DNA from: a virus
Direction: 5' to 3' (one strand)
IMG/VR virus record: IMGVR_UViG_3300017788_000145
Coordinates: 1-26,487 of that record
DNA length: 26,487 nt
Notes under the pieces: generated by a model
The model's input: the letters and a program-made list of their open reading frames with translations, nothing else
The model's database searches: none
Told to the model about the DNA's origin: nothing
Program-made: the position numbers and the translations under genes
In this document: positions 13,692 through 21,546 of the stretch, one piece after another
Numbering within the stretch: the stretch's first letter is position 1
How the letters are laid out: every line of letters begins with the position of its first letter

Positions 13692-15583
13692 AAGTAACTC
13701 CCGCCAAAACAGAAAGTGTAATCGTCGCAAAGACGGTTGATAAGAAGAACGCACCGAATACTTTCCAATGGTGGAAAGCAAAGTCTGACCATGCCCTTGC
13801 AGAAGAACTACTGGCAACCGCAGCCTACCTCAAAGAGACACAAGCCTACCGCCAACGCCAGACAGCCATCTACGCTCGTTTGTACGGCAATCACACGCTC
13901 TTCAACTTCATTGGACAGAACATGTCCAAGATGGACCAGACGCAAGGCCTCCCGGGAGACCGCCCAACTTTCAACATCATTTCATCGTCTATCGACACCC
14001 TCGTGTCCAAGATCGGCCAGACCCGCCCTACCCCGGTGTTCCTGACCGACGGATCCGACTACAAGCAACGGAACATGGCAAAGAAGCTTAACAACTTCTT
14101 GGTCGGTGAGTTTTACCAGACAAGAGCCTACGAGAAGATGTCCGAGATGCTCCGTGATTCACTGGTGACAGGCACAGGGTGCCTCAAGGTTTTCGAGGGT
14201 GAAGACAACCGTGTCAGCCTTGAGCGAGTCCTTCAAACCGAGCTGTTCACAGACGCAAACGAATCCATTTACGGCGAACCGCGTCAAATGTATCAAGTGA
14301 AACTCGTTGACAGGGCAGTATTGGCAGAAGCCAACCCCAAATACCGCTCGACCATCAACAAAGCAGAGCAGGCCTTCATAGATAACTCCTCAGAGGCCTC
14401 ACGGACCGTTTCTGACCTCGTAATGGTCGTCGAGGGGTGGAGGCTACCCTCTGGCAAAAACGCAGGAGATGGGCGGCATTCGCTTGTATGCTCAAGCGGC
14501 GTTATTTTTGACGAAGAGTACACCAAAGACAAGTTCCCGTTCGTTTTCCTCCACTACTCCAAAAGGCTCCTCGGATTCTGGGCACAAGGAATCGCAGAGC
14601 GTCTCATGGGCACCCAGCTCGAGATCAACTCCCTACTGTTCACAATCTCAAGAGCCATCAAGCTGGTGGGCGTCCCGCGAGTCTTCATCGAGCAAGGTTC
14701 TAAGGTAAACAGGGCAGCCATGAACAACGATGTCGGTGTTGTGGTGACCTACTCAGGCACCAAGCCGATCTATGAAGTGGCTCCAGCAGTACCGCAAGAG
14801 ATGTACGCACAGCTCCAGCGTCTGATCAACTATGGGTACCAGCAGGAAGGTATCTCATCCCTCGATGCACAGGCACAGAAGCCAGCAGGCCTGAACAGCG
14901 GTGAAGCCATCCGCTCCTACGACGACATCTCTACAGACCGCATGGCGTCGTTTTCACGCAAGTTCGATGATGCCTTTGTAGACCTCGCGTATCAGGTCAT
15001 CGACACCGCAAAAGACATTTGTGAGCGTGAGGGAGCCTATACCACGGTGTACCCAAACAAAGACGGCACCAAGCAGATCGACCTTCCTGAAGCTGATCTC
15101 CTTCAGGACAAGTATGTCATCCAGTGCTTCAACATGTCTTCCCTACCTCGAGATCCAGCAGGTCGCCAAGCTAAGATCGTAGAAATGATCCAAGCTGGCA
15201 TGATCTCCATCAAAGAAGGCCGTCGCCTCCTCGACTTCCCAGACCTAGAGCAAATCGAGAAGCTAGCGAATGCCTCCGAAGAGAGGATCTTCCAGATCCT
15301 CGACGAGATCATCGAGAACGGCAATTATACCCCACCAGATCCATTCATGGATCTCCAGCTGGCAAACGATTTTGCGGTGCAGTATTACAACCTCTACTCG
15401 TCTGCCAAGCTCGAGGAAGAGAAAGCCGAATTGCTCCGTACATTCTACTCACAGGTCCAGATGCTCAAGAAAGCAGCTATGCCTCAACAACCGCCTATGG
15501 TCCCGGGTGGAGCACCAAACCCTCCGCAAGCTAATCCAGCTGCCCTCCCGACATCGCCTCTAGTACCTAACGCGGTACAGTAA
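13688..15583 (+). CDS. Portal protein
   Basis: 631-residue protein expected to form the dodecameric ring at the capsid vertex through which DNA enters and leaves. Position between terminase and scaffold/coat genes, length and composition fit. Visible portal-like features are an N-terminal helical wing (LATAAYLKETQAYRQRQTAI), RPTFNIISSSIDTLVSKIGQ, a core segment with LVTGTGCLKVFEG, the stem region GVVVTYSGTKPIYEV followed by long helices, and a Pro-rich, Gln-rich C-terminal tail (PQQPPMVPGGAPNPPQ), common in podovirus-type portals. No frameshift is seen. A scaffold gene follows. Confidence 0.85.
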   Translation: MKVTPAKTESVIVAKTVDKKNAPNTFQWWKAKSDHALAEELLATAAYLKETQAYRQRQTAIYARLYGNHTLFNFIGQNMSKMDQTQGLPGDRPTFNIISSSIDTLVSKIGQTRPTPVFLTDGSDYKQRNMAKKLNNFLVGEFYQTRAYEKMSEMLRDSLVTGTGCLKVFEGEDNRVSLERVLQTELFTDANESIYGEPRQMYQVKLVDRAVLAEANPKYRSTINKAEQAFIDNSSEASRTVSDLVMVVEGWRLPSGKNAGDGRHSLVCSSGVIFDEEYTKDKFPFVFLHYSKRLLGFWAQGIAERLMGTQLEINSLLFTISRAIKLVGVPRVFIEQGSKVNRAAMNNDVGVVVTYSGTKPIYEVAPAVPQEMYAQLQRLINYGYQQEGISSLDAQAQKPAGLNSGEAIRSYDDISTDRMASFSRKFDDAFVDLAYQVIDTAKDICEREGAYTTVYPNKDGTKQIDLPEADLLQDKYVIQCFNMSSLPRDPAGRQAKIVEMIQAGMISIKEGRRLLDFPDLEQIEKLANASEERIFQILDEIIENGNYTPPDPFMDLQLANDFAVQYYNLYSSAKLEEEKAELLRTFYSQVQMLKKAAMPQQPPMVPGGAPNPPQANPAALPTSPLVPNAVQ

Positions 15584-15592
15584 GGAGACCTC

Positions 15593-15811
15593 ATGGCTAC
15601 CCGTGATGAAACTCTACAGAAGCTCGAAGAAATCATCGAGTTCGATATAAAGCAAGGCATTGAATTTATCAAAAGATACCACCCGACGATCTGGCAGTCA
15701 GTGGACCATGATGACATTGGCAAGATTCTCGCAATCGGCCATATCATCTACAAAGTCAGACCAGAACTACTAGAAGCGACGAACCCCGGACGATTACCAT
15801 TCGTTCAATAG
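15593..15811 (+). CDS. Small hypothetical protein
   Basis: 72 residues, mostly helical (DETLQKLEEIIEFDIKQGIEFIKRYHP), with a compact hydrophobic second half (DDIGKILAIGHIIYKV). Preceded by AAGGAG. It lies between portal and scaffold and could be a small accessory head protein. No homolog recognised. Confidence 0.7.
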   Translation: MATRDETLQKLEEIIEFDIKQGIEFIKRYHPTIWQSVDHDDIGKILAIGHIIYKVRPELLEATNPGRLPFVQ

Positions 15812-15838
15812 TAATGTAAACCAAACCAAGGAGTCCCC

Positions 15839-16816
15839 ATGTCGTTCACCGTAAACCCGGTAGGTGCGTCCAATGTATCTGCCCAAACAACCCCCTCAAA
15901 TGAAGCCCAGTCAGCCCGTGATAGGGCCATCACAGCCCTCATCGGTAATGCCCCTGCTGTTGACCAAAACGCTCTCCAGCCGGAAGAAATTCGCGGTGTC
16001 TTAGGAAAAAATGACACTGTAGAAGAGTCCAGTAAGGATTCGAGCGAAGCCACTCAGTCCACTTCAAGTGAGACCAGCACGAAGGAAGAACCCCTCTCGT
16101 CCCAGTACGCCGTCCTTGCTAGGAAAGAGAAAGCACTCAGGGCTAAGGCCGCCCAACAAGAGCAAGCTTTCAAAGCAAGAGAGGCATCACTCGCAGCTCG
16201 TGAGTCCGAAGTCGCCAACAAAGCAAGCTTCGACCCGTCGAAATATATTTCACTCGACGATCTCAAGTCGAACGCTTATAGCACCCTAGCTAAATTAGGG
16301 ATCTCGTATGATGAAATCTCGGAACAAGCAATAGCTGCACAGTCGCCGGAAGCCCAAGCCTACTCCCGCATGCGATCAGAGATACAGGAAGAACTCCGTG
16401 CCCTCCGCGAAGAACAAGACCGTACCCGCAAGCAAATCGAAAACTCCCAGACACAAGCGTATCAGCAAGCATTGAAGCAGATCTCTTTTGAAGTCAGCGA
16501 ACTTGTAAACAAGGATCCCAACTTCGAGACGGTGAAGCATGCCAATGCGACCCAAGATGTGGTCGAACTGATCGAGCGAACCTTTCAGGAAGAGGGTAAA
16601 CTCCTCACGGTAGAAGAGGCTACGCAAGCTGTGGAAGATTATCTTGTGGATGAAGCACTCAAAATGTCCAACATCAAGAAGGTGAAGGATCGTCTGTCTC
16701 AAGTTAATACCACCAAGCAGTCACAAATGAAAACTTTAACAAACTCACTCGGTGCTCAGAAACCGCTATCAGCGCGTGAAAGAGCACTACTCGCCTTTAA
16801 AGGTGAGCTAAAATAA
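15839..16816 (+). CDS. Capsid scaffolding protein
   Basis: 325 residues, Ala/Glu/Gln/Lys/Ser-rich and predicted mostly coiled coil (about 95-140 and 180-225, for example KEKALRAKAAQQEQAFKARE), with a disordered N-terminal region (about 45-85, Ser/Thr/Glu-rich) and a basic C-terminal end (KPLSARERALLAFKGELK) of the kind that binds coat protein in P22- and T7-type scaffolds. It lies directly upstream of the coat gene, the usual order. Scaffold guides procapsid assembly and is then released or degraded; no protease motif is seen inside it. Confidence 0.8.
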   Translation: MSFTVNPVGASNVSAQTTPSNEAQSARDRAITALIGNAPAVDQNALQPEEIRGVLGKNDTVEESSKDSSEATQSTSSETSTKEEPLSSQYAVLARKEKALRAKAAQQEQAFKAREASLAARESEVANKASFDPSKYISLDDLKSNAYSTLAKLGISYDEISEQAIAAQSPEAQAYSRMRSEIQEELRALREEQDRTRKQIENSQTQAYQQALKQISFEVSELVNKDPNFETVKHANATQDVVELIERTFQEEGKLLTVEEATQAVEDYLVDEALKMSNIKKVKDRLSQVNTTKQSQMKTLTNSLGAQKPLSARERALLAFKGELK

Positions 16817-16882
16817 CCCGCATGACCTGCCAGACGCAGAGGAATCTGTTGTAGTAGGAAGTGCAAAAAGGAAATAAAAGCA

Positions 16883-18181
16883 ATGCCTGCTGTATTTGCA
16901 AATAGTTCCAATCAGATCGCAGCTCTGAAGGAACTCTACAAAGACTCGAAAGAGTATATGAAAGACCTCGTGTACAAGGAAAACCCTTTCCTTGCACTCG
17001 TACCAAAAGATGAATCCCCAGATGGATTCGCTGGTAAATATATTCCAGTGCCACTGGAGTTCGGTGTTCCTCAAGGACGCTCGCACTCTTTTAGCACTGC
17101 ACAAGGGAACCAGACTGCTACGCAACTGGCCTCATTCTTCGTGTATGTTATCAGTGACTATCAATTGGTGACCATCACTAACTTGCTCATGGAGCAAACC
17201 AAGTCAAACGCTGGTGCATTCGTTGACGCTGCAAAGCTTCAAATGGATGGCGGTTTCCGCAACATCACCAACAACATTGCGTTTGAATTGTTTGGAGCAG
17301 GAACCGCTACTCGTGGCCTGAGCCGTAACACTTCTACTCAATCTGGTATTACCGCTGGTGGTACTGTGCTCCCTCTCCTGAATGCAAACTCTGTTGTTCA
17401 GTTTGAAGTTGGCATGACCCTCGTTGCATCTGCATCTGATGGTGGTGCTCCTTCTGCTGACACGGTGACCGTCACTGCTGTTGACCGTGCAAACGGTATT
17501 GTGTCAGGAACTGCTTCGGCAGCTACTCTGTCTGGAAACTGGGCAATCGGAAGTGGCTCTGCTTACCTCTCTGTACAAGGCGACTTGCCTGCTGGTGGTG
17601 CTACCACCACTGGCTCGTTCCTCGCATTGTCTGGATTGGCTGCATGGCTCCCTGTAGTGTCTCCTTCTGGATCGGACAACTTCTGGGGCGTAAACCGCTC
17701 TGCTGACCCGACCCGTCTTGCTGGTCTGCGCTACAATGCACAGGCTTTCACGATTGAAGAAGGTATCACTAACGCTCTCGCATTCGCTAACCGCGAAGGC
17801 GCGAAGCCAGACATCATCATCATGGACTTCAACTCTTATGCTGCTCTCGTGAACAGCTTGGGAGCTAAGGTTCAGTATGTCCAAGTGAAGCATGACGAAG
17901 TCGAAGTAGCATTCGACGGGATCACTTTCCAGTCTGCTTACGGAAAAGTAACTGTCCTCGCGGATCGTTCTTGCCCTTCTCAGACTGCTTATGTTCTGAC
18001 CATGAACACTTGGAAGCTTCGGTCGCTCGGAAAAGTACCTCACATCCTGACCTACGGGATGGAAGGACTTGAAGGGCTTCGCGTGGGTAACGCGGACGCC
18101 CTCGAGATCAGAATTGGCTATTACGGCAACCTGATCTGTTCAGCTCCCGGCTTCAATATGGTCGTTCAGCTCTCTGCCTAA
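16883..18181 (+). CDS. Major capsid protein (HK97 fold, with probable insertion domain)
   Basis: 432 residues, near the length of P22 coat protein. The N-terminal helix region (IAALKELYKDSKEYMKDLVY), the extended-loop segment (PVPLEFGVPQGRSHSF), and the A-domain near the C-terminus (DIIIMDFNSYAALVNSL) are in the order expected for HK97-fold coats. Residues about 155-255 are Gly/Ala/Thr/Val-rich with short beta repeats (TVTVTAVDRANGIVSGT), and look like an inserted beta domain projecting from the shell. No N-terminal cleaved arm is evident. AAAGGAAA precedes the ATG; a terminator follows, closing the operon. Confidence rests on synteny plus composition. Confidence 0.88.
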   Translation: MPAVFANSSNQIAALKELYKDSKEYMKDLVYKENPFLALVPKDESPDGFAGKYIPVPLEFGVPQGRSHSFSTAQGNQTATQLASFFVYVISDYQLVTITNLLMEQTKSNAGAFVDAAKLQMDGGFRNITNNIAFELFGAGTATRGLSRNTSTQSGITAGGTVLPLLNANSVVQFEVGMTLVASASDGGAPSADTVTVTAVDRANGIVSGTASAATLSGNWAIGSGSAYLSVQGDLPAGGATTTGSFLALSGLAAWLPVVSPSGSDNFWGVNRSADPTRLAGLRYNAQAFTIEEGITNALAFANREGAKPDIIIMDFNSYAALVNSLGAKVQYVQVKHDEVEVAFDGITFQSAYGKVTVLADRSCPSQTAYVLTMNTWKLRSLGKVPHILTYGMEGLEGLRVGNADALEIRIGYYGNLICSAPGFNMVVQLSA

Positions 18182-18202
18182 TCTTTCAGATTAAGCAACT
18201 CT

Positions 18203-18236
18203 AACGCCTCGGTGGTGATACTGCCGAGGCGTTTTT
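18203..18236 (+). terminator. Rho-independent terminator after the capsid gene
   Basis: Perfect 10-bp stem AACGCCTCGG (18203-18212) with CCGAGGCGTT (18224-18233), an 11-base loop and a T run. The next promoter begins three bases later. Confidence 0.92.
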
Positions 18237-18238
18237 AT

Positions 18239-18267
18239 TTGACAAACACACTAATTTCCTGTATACT
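18239..18267 (+). promoter_or_regulatory. Strong sigma-70 promoter opening the accessory island
   Basis: TTGACA at 18239-18244, a 17-base spacer, and TATACT (5 of 6) at 18262-18267. An ATG at 18274 lies six bases after the -10, the same geometry as the promoter at 8965. Confidence 0.88.
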
Positions 18268-18273
18268 AAGGGT

Positions 18274-18342
18274 ATGAAAAAAGACGATATTGTTATTCCT
18301 ACAGGTGTAAACAATTACGGCATGAAATTAGTGACCCGCTAG
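18274..18342 (+). CDS. 22-codon leader ORF
   Basis: ATG to TAG encoding MKKDDIVIPTGVNNYGMKLV plus TR. It begins at the predicted transcript start, with only AAGGG directly before the ATG, too close for a normal ribosome binding site. It precedes a hairpin and the protease gene. It may be a leaderless micro-peptide, an attenuator-type leader, or chance; no composition argument is possible at this size. Confidence 0.4.
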   Translation: MKKDDIVIPTGVNNYGMKLVTR

Positions 18343-18364
18343 GATGACTCGACGCTTTTAATAG

Positions 18365-18379
18365 AGCCGCCTTTCGGCT
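18365..18379 (+). other. Leader hairpin upstream of the protease gene
   Basis: AGCCG (18365-18369), loop CCTTT, CGGCT (18375-18379). No T run follows (TTCCCCACCC), so it is not a classic terminator. With the 22-codon ORF it makes up a leader of about 155 bases before the gene at 18429. Confidence 0.45.
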
Positions 18380-18428
18380 TCCCCACCCATCTTAGTTACC
18401 AAGCTCGGATGCGTGGAGGAGCTGAGGG

Positions 18429-19070
18429 ATGAAAAATTTGATTGTCGCAATGGTGTTGGGGTTTAATTCACTGATCACACCCCAGACGAATAAAGAGCTG
18501 TTTCAGGTATCCGTGCTGATTACCAACATGGAAGAAAACTCTGGAGGCTCTGGTGTCATACTTCACTCTGAAGTAGACCATTCTCTCATCCTCACCAATC
18601 GCCATGTGTGCGTCGGAATTGGCGACCATGGTGTCGTTCATGATTCAGAACATAAAAAGCACCTAATCAATGAGATGAAGCTCGATACCCGCCACGACTT
18701 ATGTCTGGTGAGGATAGCAGGCGACCTCGGTGTGGACATTATTCTGGCATCTAAAAACCCAAAGCCTGCTGACGACCTTGTCATCGTAGGGCACCCTCTG
18801 CTCTTACCTACGATCATCACTCGAGGCCATTTCAGTGACTCCACCATCATCTCAGTGATGGACAACGGCGTGGTGGTCATACGCGAAGCTGTAGTGGCTT
18901 CTGCCTTTATATCCCCAGGATCCTCTGGGTCGCCTGTATTCAACGCTAAGGGCGAGCTGGCAGGCGTAGCATTCGCAGGGTTTGGCAACCTCTCTTACGG
19001 CTTCCTAGTGCCTCTGGACTACATCCGAACCTTCGTTTTTTCTGCTTACATAGAAAATTTCAACATTTGA
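18429..19070 (+). CDS. Trypsin-like serine protease
   Basis: 213 residues with a complete chymotrypsin-fold triad: LTNRHVC (H59), RHDLCLVRI (D90), and PGSSGSPVF (S166; GSSGSP in place of GDSGGP, common in HtrA-like and trypsin_2 enzymes). The GSGVIL strand before the His and GELAGVAFAG after the Ser are also typical. The N-terminus (KNLIVAMVLGFNSLIT) has a basic start and a hydrophobic run, so it may be a signal peptide or membrane anchor, though no clear cleavage site is seen. Its place outside the capsid operon, with its own promoter and an intervening terminator, argues against a prohead protease; envelope or host-modifying roles are possible. Confidence 0.88.
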   Translation: MKNLIVAMVLGFNSLITPQTNKELFQVSVLITNMEENSGGSGVILHSEVDHSLILTNRHVCVGIGDHGVVHDSEHKKHLINEMKLDTRHDLCLVRIAGDLGVDIILASKNPKPADDLVIVGHPLLLPTIITRGHFSDSTIISVMDNGVVVIREAVVASAFISPGSSGSPVFNAKGELAGVAFAGFGNLSYGFLVPLDYIRTFVFSAYIENFNI

Positions 19071-19081
19071 AAAAAAAAGTG

Positions 19082-19109
19082 TTGCGTCTCTCCTCGACTC
19101 TGGTAAAAC
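19082..19109 (+). promoter_or_regulatory. Extended -10 promoter of the Mom-like gene
   Basis: TTGCGT at 19082-19087, a 16-base spacer, TGG then TAAAAC at 19104-19109, with an A9 tract just upstream. It matches the promoter at 8392 and leads into the leader AAGGAGAACGAAACATG shared with other island genes. Confidence 0.6.
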
Positions 19110-19129
19110 AGGAATAAGGAGAACGAAAC

Positions 19130-19753
19130 ATGAATTTTATTGTAAAAAAAGTAACCAACAAAGATATAAAAGATCTTGTCTTAAATTACCATTACGCAAA
19201 AAGATTCCCTTCTGTGTCTTATGCGTACGGTCTATTTAATGAGGCAGAAGAATTGATCGGATGTGTTACTTACGGAATGCCAGCAAGCCCGCGAGTATCT
19301 GACGGTATTTGTGGAAAAGAATACTCAAAAGATGTTTTAGAATTAAACAGATTGGTATTAAAATATAATAGAAAAAATGAAGCATCTTATTTAATTGCTA
19401 AAAGTTTAAAGCTACTTCCTAGAAATAAGATAATTATTAGCTATGCTGACTCTTCTCAAAATCATGTGGGATTCGTATATCAAGCGACAAATTTTATCTA
19501 CCTTGGGCTAAGCGCAATAAGAACAGATAGAATTTTTATTGATGGGTCGAAACAAAAACATGGAAGGCATGTTATTTCAAGTGAAATAAATAATATTAAA
19601 GAAAGAACCAAATTAGTACCGAGGCCAAGAAAACATCGGTATCTTGCGATTTTGGGAGATAATAAATACAAAAGTAAAATCTTACAGGCTTTAAAATACA
19701 AAATTGAAAAATACCCTAAAAAAAGTGTTGACCATGCTAGGGGACCTGTGTAG
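19130..19753 (+). CDS. Mom-like DNA adenine modification protein
   Basis: Resembles phage Mu Mom, which converts adenine to N6-carbamoylmethyl-adenine and protects phage DNA from restriction; Mom is a GNAT-fold enzyme. Matching segments in order are CVTYGMPASP (45-54), ELNRLVL (71-77), ISYADSSQNHVG (103-114), VYQATNF (116-122) and PRPRKHRYL (164-172). Length 207 is a little under Mu Mom. The coding sequence is visibly more AT-rich than its neighbours (many AAT, AAA, ATT, TTA codons), suggesting recent transfer. No Com-like translational activator is adjacent. It has its own promoter, and its last codons overlap the next promoter. Family call strong from memory of motifs; the chemistry here is inferred. 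Confidence 0.88.
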   Translation: MNFIVKKVTNKDIKDLVLNYHYAKRFPSVSYAYGLFNEAEELIGCVTYGMPASPRVSDGICGKEYSKDVLELNRLVLKYNRKNEASYLIAKSLKLLPRNKIIISYADSSQNHVGFVYQATNFIYLGLSAIRTDRIFIDGSKQKHGRHVISSEINNIKERTKLVPRPRKHRYLAILGDNKYKSKILQALKYKIEKYPKKSVDHARGPV

Positions 19754-19756
19754 AAC
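19728..19756 (+). promoter_or_regulatory. Promoter of the zinc/OB-like gene, inside the end of the Mom-like gene
   Basis: TTGACC at 19728-19733, a 17-base spacer, TAGAAC at 19751-19756; the -10 begins with the TAG stop of the Mom-like gene. An A-rich tract precedes it, and AAGGAGAACGACC follows before the next ATG. Confidence 0.6.
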
Positions 19757-19776
19757 AAAAGGCAAGGAGAACGACC

Positions 19777-20952
19777 ATGAACTTTCAAATTCCTGCCCGC
19801 AACCTCGAGACCCTGAATACCAAGATCGAAAAGCTGGGTCGCAAGACCCACAAGCTGAACCTTGCGAACGCACCCTTCGCCAGCGTGGATGGCGTAGTGA
19901 TCTACCCCGCGCACTGGGTCGGCGCGACTTTTGTCCCCACCAAAAAACTCTACTCCGTGAACCTCCACGGCGTATCCCCAAGGCTCCCGAACGGGTGGTC
20001 TTTCGTAGCCACCCTCGAGCACACCCCTGCTGGTAACCTGATCAAGTCTACCCCTGAAGCGGGCGACCTCCCCGAGTCCTACCGCACCGCGAAGGCTTAC
20101 TGCCACCATTGCAATACCACCCGCTCCCGCAAAGACACCTATGTCCTCCGCAACGATGCAGGTGAGCTGAAGCAAGTCGGTCGCACCTGCGTCAAGGATT
20201 TCCTCGGCCACGCAACGCTTGAGCAGATCGGCAACTACGAGGCTTTCGCCGAACTGCTCCGCGACAGCGAAGATGAAGACCGCCTCTCCTTCGGTGGCGA
20301 TGACTGGGGGTGCTCTCCCGATTACATGGTCGCTATGTCGGTTGAAGTGATCAAGCACGAGGGCTTCTTCAGCAAGAAGACTGCTGAGATGAACGACCGC
20401 CCTGCTACCTCCTCTATCGTCCGCAAGAACCTCCGCCCAACCCCTAGCGCGTTGGCTAACGGCTTCAAGCCCTACGACATCTCTGAAGCCTCTGTTGAAA
20501 AGGCTCAGAAAGTGATCGCTTGGCTCAAGACTCTCTCCCCCAAGTCTGACTACGAGTGGAACCTGAAAGCTCTCGCAAGCCTCGAGTTCGTGACTATGGA
20601 TCGCGTGGGCTTCCTCGCTTCCGCTGTGGTGGCTTACGACAAAGCTGTGGGCGCAGAGCTTGCCCGTAACGCTGAAAAGGCCGAGAGCAATCACTTCGGT
20701 ACCGTCGGCGAGCGAGCCGTGTTCACCCTGACCTTCTTCAAAGAGTCCAGCTTCGACACTATGTACGGAGTCCAGACTATCCACCTCTTCAAGGACGCAT
20801 CTGGCAACATCGCTAAGTGGGTCACCGGAACCCACACTGGTCTCGAAATCGGCAACACCTATACTCTGAAAGCGACCGTGAAAAAGCACGACGATTACAA
20901 GGGGGTAAAACAAACTGTCCTCACCCGTTGCTCGGTCGAGGGTATGAAATGA
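19777..20952 (+). CDS. Zinc-finger and OB-fold-like protein, likely nucleic-acid binding
   Basis: 391 residues. A cysteine cluster at 108-144 (CHHC, C109/C112, then RSRKDTYVL and VGRTCVKDFLG with C138) resembles a zinc-binding module found in a widespread family of uncharacterised phage and plasmid proteins. Residues about 310-388 (ERAVFTLTFFKE, IHLFKDASGNIAKW, NTYTLKATVKKHDDYKG) look like an OB-fold strand pattern, typical of ssDNA or RNA binding. An acidic stretch (RDSEDEDRLSFGGDD) lies between. The gene is GC-rich with C-ending codons, contrasting sharply with the preceding AT-rich gene. Own promoter and leader. A long antisense frame here is a shadow. Confidence 0.75.
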   Translation: MNFQIPARNLETLNTKIEKLGRKTHKLNLANAPFASVDGVVIYPAHWVGATFVPTKKLYSVNLHGVSPRLPNGWSFVATLEHTPAGNLIKSTPEAGDLPESYRTAKAYCHHCNTTRSRKDTYVLRNDAGELKQVGRTCVKDFLGHATLEQIGNYEAFAELLRDSEDEDRLSFGGDDWGCSPDYMVAMSVEVIKHEGFFSKKTAEMNDRPATSSIVRKNLRPTPSALANGFKPYDISEASVEKAQKVIAWLKTLSPKSDYEWNLKALASLEFVTMDRVGFLASAVVAYDKAVGAELARNAEKAESNHFGTVGERAVFTLTFFKESSFDTMYGVQTIHLFKDASGNIAKWVTGTHTGLEIGNTYTLKATVKKHDDYKGVKQTVLTRCSVEGMK

Positions 20953-20988
20953 GATGGGTTGAGGACTTCAGGAGGTTTAAAAAACAGC

Positions 20989-21017
20989 TTGACACTACCC
21001 CCCAGCTATGGTAAGAT
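20989..21017 (+). promoter_or_regulatory. Extended -10 promoter
   Basis: TTGACA at 20989-20994, a 17-base spacer, TGG then TAAGAT at 21012-21017. It is followed by TAGGAGAACGAAACA and the ATG at 21040, the same layout as its neighbours. Confidence 0.8.
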
Positions 21018-21039
21018 AGGCACATAGGAGAACGAAACA

Positions 21040-21546
21040 ATGAAAAAACAATACACTGTAACCAAGACCCAATACGGCACCACCTTCACCAGCGAGGTGT
21101 ACTTCGACGGTAATGTCTACCGTTGGGTATCCAATGACCGCGTACCACCTGCTGACGCTATCCGCGAGTACGGCATCGACCAACTCCCGGGCTTCTGGCC
21201 TATGGAGCACGAGCTTGCTCGGGACGGTGATCTCGAAGCTTTCCTCCGCGACAACTACCCCCACTTCAACCCAGCGGTGAAAAAGAAGCGGACCACGATC
21301 AAGGAGCAGGCAGAAGCTCAGATCGCGGAAGCCTGCCGTCAGATTCAATCGAGGATCAGTCATCTGCCGACTCACCCTATGGGCCATGCGTTCCTCTGGG
21401 GCGTCGTAGAAGTCACCCTGAAGAACGGCAAGACCCGCAGGTACCGCACCTGCCTTGGCAGCGTCTGTAGTGACGACCTTGAAAGGGTAGTCCGCATCGC
21501 GAACAGCGTCCCCGGTGTGTCTAATGTAACTTACAACCTTGACTAA
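21040..21546 (+). CDS. Hypothetical protein
   Basis: 168 residues, unrecognised. Two beta-rich ends, YTVTKTQYGTTFTSEVYFDG and LWGVVEVTLKNGKTRRYRTC, flank a central helix (KEQAEAQIAEACRQIQSRI). No catalytic motif or membrane segment. It sits alone behind its own promoter and its terminal codons form the -35 box of the next promoter, so it is an independent unit of the accessory island. A role against host defences is possible from context only. Confidence 0.75.
   Translation: MKKQYTVTKTQYGTTFTSEVYFDGNVYRWVSNDRVPPADAIREYGIDQLPGFWPMEHELARDGDLEAFLRDNYPHFNPAVKKKRTTIKEQAEAQIAEACRQIQSRISHLPTHPMGHAFLWGVVEVTLKNGKTRRYRTCLGSVCSDDLERVVRIANSVPGVSNVTYNLD

Noticed and set aside
18429-19070. Prohead maturation protease
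   Set aside because: It follows the coat gene and a terminator, has a signal-like N-terminus, and is of the trypsin type, not the usual ClpP- or herpes-type prohead families.
19498-20913. 471-codon open frame on the minus strand
   Set aside because: It lies antisense across the end of the Mom-like gene, a promoter and the GC-rich zinc/OB gene. The forward genes have recognisable motifs and ribosome binding sites; the long antisense frame follows from C/G-ending codons of the forward gene.
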